Source: Thereva unica
Lineage: Eukaryota > Arthropoda > Insecta > Diptera > Therevidae
DNA: 64,000 nt
Assembly: GCA_949987705.1 (NCBI GenBank)
Contig: OX465281.1
Coordinates: 224,907,978 to 224,971,977, forward strand
Direction of reading: 5' to 3'
A program made the position numbers and the translations under genes. The notes below the pieces were generated by a model, which searched no databases, was not told the origin of the DNA, and saw only the letters and a list, made by a program, of their open reading frames with translations. This document shows positions 55,995 through 64,000 of this stretch, piece after piece; position 1 is the first letter of the stretch; every line of letters starts with the position of its first letter.

Positions 55995-56455
55995 GGGGTG
56001 GATCACGTCGGAGGGGCTTTTTTAGTTCTCATGTTCATAGACCCATATATGCGTATGTGCACTTATGTATCCATATATGTGTGTATGTGTGGATTTACGT
56101 GAAACATAACCGTCATGCGGGATCGGCCAGTAAGGGGCACATGAGTCATGGCGGTAGCGTATGCTTTTTTACCCCCAGGGAAAAAAAAGACCTTTAGAAA
56201 TCCGTCATAATATTCATGTTCAGCGACCCTAAAAACCCCCGAGTATCAAAACGAAACTCATTTCCATTAATATTTAGCGAGTTGTACATTTGTTAGTTAA
56301 TGTCTCTTGAGATTCACTTCTAAAATGCATATCTTTATTGCAAAAATGCATTTTTTCAAAATGAATTAATCACTACCGGTCACAAAGTTTGTAGACGCTC
56401 TCACGAATCGAATGCAAAAAACCGCATCCAAATCCATCTTACTGCTCAAAAAATC
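55995..56455. other. No recognisable gene
   Basis: Contains an alternating TATGTGTGT-type simple stretch near 56045-56100. No coding motif. Confidence 0.4.
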
Positions 56456-56635
56456 GGAATTCCAGTGCTTTATTTCCTCGACTATGAATCTAAGCCGGTT
56501 TGGATCAGAGGCATGGACTTTGAAAGTGGCCGATGAAACTCTTCTAGGCACTTTTGAAAGAAAAATTCTACGCACAATATTTGGCGGTGTCTGCGAAAAC
56601 GGTCAATGGAGAAGGAGATACCGAATTATACCAAC
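56456..56635 (+). pseudogene. RTE-like LINE C-terminal scrap
   Basis: The plus strand reads RFGSEAWTLKVADETLLGTF then ERKILRTIFGGVCENGQWRR, the YGSExWxLxxxxxxxLxxFExKxLRxIxGxVCExGxWRRRYN block of RTE-type ORFs. Same block as at 36834-37268 (there minus strand), but a different sequence. It ends at a G-run near 56645. Confidence 0.7.
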
Positions 56636-56828
56636 ACTTCCTGGGGGGGGGGGGTGGCACACGTATAAAGGCTTGACGATAGTGTCCTTGCAAAAAAATA
56701 GCGTTAAATCGAATCCCTGATGGAAAACGAAATTCAGTCGTTGGAGCCTTACGCCTCCTAAAAATGGTGGATCCCGCTAACCAGCTGGCAAGGGCTGTGT
56801 CCCCGGCACTACCAGACTACCAGGCGGA

Positions 56829-57581
56829 ACAAGGAGATGTCTCATCCGCATTATCTAAACACCTCATAGCACGATCTTCTGGATTATCGAATCGGAGGCA
56901 ATTTAGTAGAACGGCGAACCGCTTCTGGCTCATAACACATCGAAAAATATCTCACCCTGTTCCATCTGTTGCAAATAGGCGCTTGATGCTCTCGTGATTT
57001 GAGTTGAAAACTGCTGTATAGAAGAGAAGTCCTAGGAAAGCATCCAGCTCAACTGAATCGATGTTTTGTAAATCCGGTTTATTGGGATCTTTGAAATTTT
57101 TCTTGGCACTGCTAAGTTTTACATTGGTCCACTGTAAAATTATATTTACCATTTCTTCGGTAAATATAAGTTTCCATACAGCTTTTGGATTAGATTTAGT
57201 TCCCAAATTAGTTTGCAGAAGGCCGTAAGCCTGGAAGCTGTAGAACAATATTATGTTGCCGTGTTCGGTTTTGCCAAAGTAGTTTTCTTTAGATTTTTTG
57301 GTAGCTTGATCTTCAGTTTCAGCTTCCATTTCACCTTCATGGATTTCCACATTAATTTTTCCTTGATTCTCAGTGCTTCCGTGGTCTGAGAAAAGATCCT
57401 CTGCTTCAGAACCAAACAATTCCGAGTCCGAATCATGTTGACTTTAATTGAATTCCTCACTCTGAGATTCATCGATATCACTATTGTGGCCATCAGCCTC
57501 TGCAAACCACTGCATGATAACGTTCTCCCAGTCGGGATCCCCATAGCAAGCACTTTTGGAAGAATCTGTCATGTCATTCAT
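56829..57581 (-). pseudogene. piggyBac-type transposase, N-terminal part
   Basis: From ATG 57581 (MNDMTDSSKSACYGDPDWEN) on the minus strand. An acidic N-terminus with an in-frame TAA (about 57445) leads to KLIFTEEMVNIILQWTNVKL, LDAFLGLLFYTAVFNSNHES and LFATDGTG, a TGA (about 56953, probably from CGA), then DIFRCVMSQKRFAVLLNCLR and FDNPEDRAMR. This is the N-terminal half of the DDE_Tnp_1_7 domain, before the catalytic Asp residues. The rest is missing beyond about 56829. I could not identify its terminal repeats. Confidence 0.85.
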
Positions 57582-57920
57582 TTATTCAGCGCACCAAAAA
57601 ATACATAAAACAGTATGGGAGACGTGCGGTCACTGTGACCGCGAGCGAGCTTTAGGCACTAATAAAAATGAATCGACCGCAACTACAACCTCCATCGTCT
57701 AGTCACACACTGACCGTGGTGAACTAGCTTAAGCTACACGAAGGGATTACGGTATACAGAAACAAGGTAATGGCCTCGATTCCCAGATCCGACGGCGGGG
57801 AAGTGAGTGCGGATTTGACACTTTGCGATTCTCAAATCCGCAGTCCCGGATTGGTTTAAAATGGAAAATTCGGAGTGAAGACTCACGCGATAATAAAATA
57901 TACGATGTCGGATTATCTTA

Positions 57921-57990
57921 GGCCTCGCGCAGACTAAAAGCGTAGCACAGCGTAGCACAGCGTAGCGCAGCGTAGCATATATATTATCCA
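57921..57990 (+). repeat. Left terminus of a PIF/Harbinger element
   Basis: GGCCTCGCGCAGACTAAAAG follows TTA (57918-57920), the usual target word. Three or four GCGTAGCACA-type subterminal repeats follow (57940-57977). The end resembles the MITE terminus at 43026 (about 20 of the first 26 positions). The matching right terminus is not in the window. Confidence 0.7.
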
Positions 57991-58052
57991 ATCAAAGTTT
58001 GAGCGTAAAATTTGCAGATTGCGAGCGTATCGCAGCGGAGCGTAATGATAAT

Positions 58053-58422
58053 ATGCATTTATTTAGTTATAAAAAAGTATTCAAAGTGAAAAGTCTTGTT
58101 GCTCAAAAGTTGAATATGGTCTCCGCAAATATACGTCGTTTATTATTGTTGGAAAATATTTTCCTTAAAAAGAAAGTGTTTTTCAAGAAGAAGAGAATCG
58201 GCGTACATGATATTATATTAATAAATTACGAAAAAAATGTGGGGAATTTCATCATTTGTATCCACAACTTCGCAATTACCCAGAGAAATTCTATGAGTAT
58301 GTCAGAATGTCCACTGAAACTTTTGATTACATACTGGGAAATATTGAAGATGATATTAGAAAGCAAAAAACAAACTTTCGTGAATCAATTTCACCAAAAG
58401 AAAGAGTGATTGTTACTTTAAG
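58053..58422 (+). pseudogene. PIF/Harbinger transposase, exon 1
   Basis: Reads ENIFLKKKVFFKKKRIGVHD, then after a one-base frameshift near 58239 EFHHLYPQLRNYPEKFYEYV, RMSTETFDYILGNIEDDIRK and TNFRESISPKERVIVTLR. This is the N-terminal region of HARBI1-type transposases (VHDI, YPxKFxEYxRMSxxTFD, TNFRxxIxPxERxxVTLR). The donor AG|GTATGT at 58422/58423 ends the exon within the Arg codon that opens the RYLSTG motif on exon 2. The frameshift makes it a pseudogene. Confidence 0.88.
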
Positions 58423-58502
58423 GTATGTAGGTACATATAATTTTAATGCCATAAAGAAAGAAATTATAAATATTCATATAAATTAATTTCGAAGTTATAA
58501 TA

Positions 58503-59861
58503 TTAATAGTTATCCAAATTTAAAACTCTGTTTGCAGAGGAAGTTGAGTCATCAAATGAAGCCCAAGTAGAGTGTGATGGTACAGGGGTTGTGGCCTGTT
58601 CTGTGTGATTCAAAATAATACTTTGAAATTCATTTCGAATTTGTAATTTTTCCACTTGAGTAAATTGCTTCATATATGGAAGTAAACTTTTGAAAAATAA
58701 AAGTTCCTCATCTTTCTCCTCATTTTTCTCTCGTAGAATATCCATTTCCAATAATCTTAATTTTTTATCCTCTAAACGAAGCATTTCCCCAGTATCACTA
58801 TCCCTGGTGTTGTTTGGTCGTTTGCGAACCTTTGATGTTTTTGTCGCAGTACTATTGCCACTAAATTGAATTACAGTTTGAATTTCAGAATCAACACCTT
58901 GATCGCTAGGTGTTAAAATTTGGCTTCCTAATTCCAAAATAGCTGCATCTGCATCCGACGTAGAGTTGTCAGTAATTGGAACTCTTTCGGAGACATTTCC
59001 TTCTGTTTCTGAAGGCATTAATTGATGTTTAATAAATGACATCAATTCGCCATACTTGAATTTTACAGCAATCGATGGGTTTGATGCAGCAGAACCAGAT
59101 GGTGTTTTCGGTTCAGTTTTTAAACAACGCCGATATTGGTCTTTTAAATACATATTTCCATTTCTTCCCGATTAAAAATAATTGCATGGTTAATTTCCTT
59201 ACTAGCACGCACGCGCCCGCAGCTAGCACGCATAGCGAACAAACAGGCACGCCACAAAAGTACGTACTTTCCCGCCACAGGTACGCACGCTCCCGCCACA
59301 GGGATACACGCTCTCGCCACTGGCACGAAAATCTAAAAATTTGTTCGCTAGAGGGATGCACTCTCCCGCCACAGGTATCCACTCTCCCGCCACACGCACG
59401 AAAATCTCAAAATGTGCCTGCTTAAAATATGTAGCATCTAGCCTGAAAAAGTTCGATTTGATGACGGCTTTACAAACATACATATATAATACTCTTCTCC
59501 ATCTTTTTTAAGAGGCGTAGAATTTTTATTCTACGAAAAAAAAATTTTTTTTCTTTCATTTTAAATTTGAGTTTCGTGCGTACCAGCTGCATGCTAGCTG
59601 CGGGCTAGTGTTATTTTCACTCAGGCGTGCATGCCAGCTGCGGGCGCCGTGCGGGCTAGTGCATGCCAGCTGCGTGCTAGCTGCGGGCGAATTTCATTTT
59701 TACTCGTGATTTATAATATTCGTGCGTGCCAGCTGCATGCTAGCTGCGGGCTAGTCTTCAGGCGTGCATGCTAGCTGCGGGCGTCGTGCGGGCTAGTGCA
59801 TGCCAGCTGCGTGCTAGCTGCGGGCGAATTTCATTTTTAATCGGGTTCTTACACTCCTCTT
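58503..59861 (-). pseudogene. Harbinger second gene: MADF/BESS DNA-binding protein, 3' exon, split by an insertion
   Basis: The minus-strand exon starts after a predicted acceptor (CATGTTGCAG, last base 59862). It reads a short MADF end (RSVRNGNMYLKDQYRRCLKT, split by an element at 59167-59845), then a low-complexity linker, then KKLRLLEMDILREKNEEKDE and the BESS motif FKSLLPYMKQFTQVEKLQIR then NEFQSII, ending at the stop at 58503. MADF/BESS proteins are the usual partner of PIF/Harbinger transposases and help bind the element ends (family knowledge). Removing the insertion restores the frame across its 5-bp duplication. The MADF start must lie upstream beyond 59862, on the far side of transposase exon 2. 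Confidence 0.8.
59167..59845. mobile_element. Unclassified 679-bp GC-rich element, TTCTT duplication
   Basis: Both ends are CCCGATTAAAAAT inward. TTCTT is present on both sides (59162-59166 and 59846-59850). The interior is rich in TAGCTGCGGGC/GCCCGCAGCTA words. 59215-59400 holds short CTCCCGCCACAGG-type repeats and 59575-59845 holds two tandem units of about 135-145 bases. The word GCCCGCAGCTAGCACGC stands near both ends, so it has a foldback character. It has no coding capacity, and I know no superfamily that fits the ends and the 5-bp duplication. Confidence 0.8.
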
Positions 59862-59939
59862 CTGCAACATGAAAATATAAACATATATATAGATTAGATA
59901 CAAGCATTAGAAATTTACAATGTTTCTTCTTCATTCAAG

Positions 59940-60215
59940 GTATTTGTCTACTGGAATGTCATTTCATGGACTTGCGTTTAGTTTTCGAATGGGGGAAAGT
60001 ACGATAAGAAATATTATTAAAGAAACATGCAAAGCAATATGGTCAAAACTGTATCCTATACATTTGCAAACGCCCTCAGAAGAGTCATTTTTAAAAATAG
60101 CGGACGACTATTACGAAAATTGTGATTTCCCCAACTGCATTGGAGCAATCGATGGGACACATTGCAAAATACGATGTCCTCCAAAATCCGGTTCACTATT
60201 GTTCCATCTCGCCTT
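59940..60215 (+). pseudogene. PIF/Harbinger transposase, exon 2 (truncated)
   Basis: Continues exon 1 with RYLSTGMSFHGLAFSFRMGE, STIRNIIKETCKAIWSKL, ESFLKIADDYYENCDFPNCI and GAIDGTHCKIRCPPKSGSLL. It carries the helix-turn-helix-like segment and the first catalytic Asp (GAIDGTH) of the DDE nuclease. After KSGSLLF the family sequence ends; the second Asp and the Glu are missing. A BEL/Pao LTR starts about 45 bases later. Confidence 0.88.
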
Positions 60216-60258
60216 CGAATTTAATGAAACAGCAATCTTTTATTATTTTTACTAAATA

Positions 60259-60582
60259 TGTTTTGTAAACAAACCACCGACTGCCTTATCGAATACGTTT
60301 AATGCTAATATAACTATTGATTGATAGATAGCAACCAAAGCGAATTTTTGGAAACTATCTAAACTGTAGTTTTAATATAGTACTAAAAATGCAAGGACTC
60401 TTTGTTTTTTATTATTGTTTTTTTTCCTTGCATTAATTTTCATTCGACAATTATTCGCGAAATAGAGCAGATCAGCGGGTTGTAGGTTTTAGCAGGAATT
60501 TAATTATATTAATAAAATAAATATTGTTATTTGATTTCACTCTTTAGTTTCTTTTAGAACTCATTCGCATTAGTAGCAAACA
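60259..60582 (+). repeat. 5' LTR of BEL/Pao element 2
   Basis: Candidate boundaries TGTTTTGTAAAC (60259) and GTAGCAAACA (60582), TG...CA ends, followed within a few bases by a tRNA-type PBS. No 3' LTR is in the window, so the left edge is by inspection only. Confidence 0.6.
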
Positions 60583-60587
60583 TTTAT

Positions 60588-60606
60588 TGGTCCTTCGAGC
60601 CGGATT
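60588..60606 (+). promoter_or_regulatory. Primer-binding site, tRNA-Tyr
   Basis: TGGTCCTTCGAGCCGGATT is complementary to the 3' end of insect tRNA-Tyr including CCA (recalled sequence ending AATCCGGCTCGAAGGA). It differs from element 1, which uses tRNA-Trp. Confidence 0.85.
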
Positions 60607-60720
60607 GTCTCAAGAAAATCCGAGCATAATTTGGCAATCCTTAACTTACTAAAGAAACTTACTAAAGAACAGGCTTATTAAAGAATAAATATAAAAATAA
60701 ACGTATATATAAAAAAATAA

Positions 60721-63084
60721 ATGGAGGGTTTGATTAAGCACCAGTTCGCAATTTACAATGAATTGCAGCGCTCTTTACGAAATTATAAAAAGGACGGTAA
60801 AGAACGGAAAACTCAAACATACTTCAACAACCGATTAGAAGCGATAAGAGATCAATGGGAATTATTTAAAATAAACCACAAAAACCTCATGATGTTAGAT
60901 GTTGCGGAGGATTTGGACACCAAATTTGAAAAATACTTCTCTGAGGAGTATTTCACGAATGTTGAAGAATTTTATATTGAATTCAAGTCTCAAATCCAAG
61001 AGGATGCCGCAAGGTTTCAAGGAAACGATCAAAACCCAAGGATACACACGAGAGGAGAGGTCCAAAGAGAGGAGTTGTCGAATTCAGGACGGGGACTTAA
61101 GCTGCCAAGAATTAACTTGCCCACTTTCCATGGGGATTATAAAAATTGGAAGGCGTTTTTTGATTTATATACGACACTAATACACAACAACGATTCGTTA
61201 ACACCCGTTCAGAAGTTACACTATTTAAAGGCAAGCTTACAAGATGATGCACAACAGCTTCTTCGACATTTTACCATCACTGACGCGAATTATCAACCCG
61301 CTTGGAACTTGCTGATAGATCGGTACGATAACCCGAGGGTGTTAATTAAAACACAAATGAAAGCCCTATTATCACAACCCTACGTCACAAAAGATACAGC
61401 AATGGGCATTCGAAATTTGCTGGACACGACAAACGAATGTGTGCAAGCCTTAAACAATCTTGGAGTCAACACCAAAGATTGGGATATTATCTTGACACAT
61501 ATTGTAAGTGAACGATTGTCACCAGAGTCAAGGAAACTTTGGGAACAAGGTATTGGCTCTAAACGAGAATTTCCAGCATTTGAGGAACTTAAAGCATTTT
61601 TAGAAGGCCAATTTCGAGCTTTGGAGTCATTGGCAGGCAATACCACAAAACCAACACAATTGGCTCATCGACATAATTTTCAAGGTTTAAAATTTTCTTC
61701 GTGTGTCATCTGTTCGGCCACTCACCCACTTCGGCAATGCCCTGACTTTCTAAAACTAGACCACCTAAGCAAAAGGAATATAGTCATCCAGAAGCATTTG
61801 TGTTCTAACTGCCTGGCAAAAGGACATAATGCTCTTAACTGTCCAAGTAAGACAGCCTGTTTTAAATGCAACCATCGACACCACACGTTATTACACAATG
61901 ACCAAATCATCGCAGATAAAACGAGAAGGCCATTGGAAAGGAGTTTTGATGATGAAACATTAGTTGACCAAAACCGTACGACTATAAACTCTAAACCATC
62001 AGCTAGTCAACTTCATGTAGGAAATATTCAAGTTGGGAACGAAGTCTTACTCGCTACAGCATGGGTAAAACTAATTGGAAAAAACGGATATGACATAATT
62101 GTTCGTGCATTAGTAGACCAAGGTTCTCAAGCGTCCTTTCTAAATAAGTCAATAGTCCAAAAACTGCATTTGAAGGGCACTCCCGTTGCTGTTAATATTC
62201 TAGGTATAGAAGATACGAAGACAGGAGTTGCTAGATCGTTAGTAAACGTGGAATTGCAGCCGCTACGCAATACCATCCAAATACAGGCCAAGGCCTTTGT
62301 TTTGAAAAATTTGAACACCATAAAAACCGAACCATAAAAAAAGGAAACTGTTGGAGTCATATTGAGGGATTGAACTTAGCCGACCCCGATTACTATAAGC
62401 CAGGAAAAATAGATATGGTCATTGGAGCAGATATTTTTGGTAAAATCGTGCGTGAGGGATTAAAAGTCGGTCCAAATGGCAGTCCCATCGCACAAAATAC
62501 AGTTTTAGGTTGGATCCTATCTGGTGAGATTGAGGAAGAACCGGTACGAACCTTCAACATCGCTTCGTATCATTGCCAAATTTCGCTGGATGAGCAACTA
62601 AGAAAGTTCTGGGAATTAGAGGAAGTCCCTCTAATTAAGCACCTAACGGAAGAAGAAAAAATGTGTGAGAAACATTTCTGCGAAAACGTGAAAAGATCAG
62701 AAGATGGTAGATACATCGTACGACTGCCGTTCCGTGCAGATCCAGCTCCAAAGTTAGGTCGTTCAAGATTTATTGCATTGTCAAGATTCAGGAGTACGGA
62801 ATTGACACTTTCAAAATCTGAAGAGTTTCGACGCGAATACACTAAATGTATCGAAGATTACTTAAAACTTCATCACATGGAATTGACAACATCATCGGAA
62901 GTGGAGAATATGCATGTGGATAAAAATAACCAAATTTTTTATGCAACCAACTACCTACCACATCATGCGGTGATTAAAGATAGCACCACCACGAAGCTTC
63001 GCGTGGTATTCGACGCATCATCAAAAACTATTGGAGGTTCGTCACTTAATGATGCACTTTTAACTGGGCCAACAGTACAAGATG
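60721..63084 (+). pseudogene. BEL/Pao gag-pol (element 2), cut off at the RT start
   Basis: The long frame 60721-62337 (538 codons) has LPRINLPTFHGDYKNWKAFF, then LHYLKASLQDDAQQLLRHF (DUF1759 capsid), zinc-knuckle-like clusters CSNCLAKGHNALNC and CFKCNHRHHTLLH, and a retropepsin-like RALVDQGSQASFLNKS. A one-base slip in an A-run near 62335 shifts the frame. It then reads LNLADPDYYKPGKIDMVIGA, NTVLGWILSGEI, FRADPAPKLGRSRFIALSRF and the RT start KLRVVFDASSKTIGGSSLND then ALLTGPTVQDD. The coding sequence stops at 63084, where a GC-rich element copy begins. RT catalytic residues, RNase H and integrase are absent. It is less decayed than element 1. Confidence 0.92.
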
Positions 63085-63482
63085 ACCCGATTAAAAATGA
63101 AATTCGCCCGCAGCTAGCACGCAGCTGGCATGCACTAGCCCGCACGGCGCCCGCAGCTAGCATGCACGCCTGAAGACTAGCCCGCAGCTAGCATGCAGCT
63201 GGCACGCACGAATATTATAAATCACGAGTAAAAATGAAATTCGCCCGCAGCTAGCACGCAGCTGGCATGCACTAGCCCGTACGGCGCCCGCAGCTAGCAT
63301 GCACGCCTGAGTGAAAATAACACTAGCCCGCAGCTAGCATGCAGCTGGTACGCACGAAACTCAAATTTAAAATGAAAGAAAAAATTTTTTTTTTCGTAGA
63401 ATAAAAATTCTACGCCTCTTAAAAAAGATGGAGAAGAGTATTATATATGTATGTAAAGTCGTCATCAAATCGAACTTTTTCA
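63085..63482. repeat. Second copy of the GC-rich element (half), inverted
   Basis: Reverse-complement match to 59444-59846 over about 400 bases, including the CCCGATTAAAAAT end and both tandem units. Beyond 63482 the similarity stops. The other terminus is not found before 64000, so it is a partial copy or a longer relative. Confidence 0.85.
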
Positions 63483-64000
63483 TTAAATTTTTTTCAAGTA
63501 TCTGCATTAAAAACAAATAGGAATTTTTCATATTTAATTAGAGAATACATTAGATGAATCAAAAACAATTATTCATCATACTCAAACTTATTACTAGGCG
63601 CTAATACATATGCATCGCTTAGGTTCTTTATAAAAAAACATAGTGTAATAATACATTCAATGTCAATAAGATTTACATCTGATGCTTCACTCATTATTTT
63701 ACATATGTATACATATATGGTATAGAAATTCGTTCATCATTAAAATTAATATTTGGCTGCTGAATATTCATTTTCAATGAAATGAAAAAGGAAATTGAAC
63801 ATCTACTTTTCTAAATAAAGCATAATAGCTTGATGTAGATGTAGTGCAATTTTTTCAACAACACTCAGAACAATAACATATTTTTACGAATTTTTCCACA
63901 AATCCAAAATTTTCACTATCGCCTCGTTTAATTTTTATACAATTCGACAAAGTTTTCAACGTGGAAACCTCTAAAGTGGAAAAATTGTGGATTTTCTAAC
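63483..64000. other. AT-rich end of window
   Basis: No coding sequence, no BEL continuation and no Harbinger right end seen. Confidence 0.45.

Larger units (their letters stand above)
58423..59939 (+). other. Intron of the Harbinger transposase, holding antisense MADF/BESS exon and an insertion
   Basis: GTATGT at 58423 and TTCTTCTTCATTCAAG ending at 59939 give a phase that joins VTL-R-YLSTG exactly as in the protein family. Inside lie an antisense exon of the element's second gene and an unclassified 679-bp insertion. Confidence 0.75.

Noticed and set aside
59205..59845. CRISPR-like regular GC-rich repeats
   Set aside because: Repeats are unequal, partly inverted and bounded by transposon ends in a eukaryotic genome.

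Overview
The window looks like insect nuclear DNA, most probably from a fly or another holometabolous insect. It is AT-rich and intron-bearing, and it carries R1-clade, RTE-clade and RNase H-bearing LINEs, BEL/Pao and gypsy LTR retrotransposons, PIF/Harbinger with a MADF/BESS partner gene, piggyBac, hAT and Helitron remnants. I see only two genes likely to belong to the host: two-exon clip-domain serine protease homologues at 35.0-36.3 kb and 49.5-50.8 kb, both on the plus strand. They are paralogues. Each has an intact His and Asp of the catalytic triad, but the active-site motif reads GDGGSP instead of GDSGGP. This is the pattern of phenoloxidase-activating factor 2-type cofactors. The species cannot be named from the sequence alone.

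Layout. 0.4-6.1 kb: two copies of one LINE family (called family A here), one on each strand. 6.3-15 kb: a short MITE, a near-perfect 263-bp palindrome, a decayed RTE-like LINE (9.2-11.7 kb) and a diverged inverted repeat whose arms lie near 7 and 14 kb. 15.6-16.1 kb: gypsy RT remnant. 17.5-23 kb: one RTE LINE copy broken by a BEL/Pao fragment and two MITEs, with a third MITE in its tail. 23.4-25.2 kb: more LINE pieces. 26.2-27.2 kb: hAT fragment and a noncoding repeat. 29.1-34.9 kb: RNase H-bearing LINE, Helitron helicase scrap, MITE and the best-preserved RTE copy. 35-36.3 kb: first protease homologue. 36.8-48.6 kb: LINE debris, another family A copy split by a Harbinger-type MITE, and a 150-bp-arm hairpin. 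49.5-50.8 kb: second protease homologue. 51.4-56 kb: nearly full-length R1-clade LINE. 56.4-57.6 kb: RTE scrap and piggyBac pseudogene. 57.9-60.2 kb: left part of an autonomous-type PIF/Harbinger element. 60.3-63.1 kb: BEL/Pao element cut off at the start of its RT. 59.2-59.8 and 63.1-63.5 kb: copies of an unclassified GC-rich element in opposite orientation.

How it fits together. The two protease homologues would be secreted to the haemolymph and act with catalytic clip proteases in prophenoloxidase activation (inference from the family). The rest is a layered record of transposition. Intact copies of the same families elsewhere in the window serve as empty-site references, so several insertions can be defined to the base together with their target duplications. 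The most unusual locus is 57.9-60.2 kb. There the Harbinger transposase intron contains an antisense MADF/BESS exon, which is itself split by an unclassified GC-rich element flanked by a perfect 5-bp duplication (TTCTT). The PBS-to-tRNA assignments (Trp and Tyr) and two covarying hairpins in a BEL LTR are also specific and testable.
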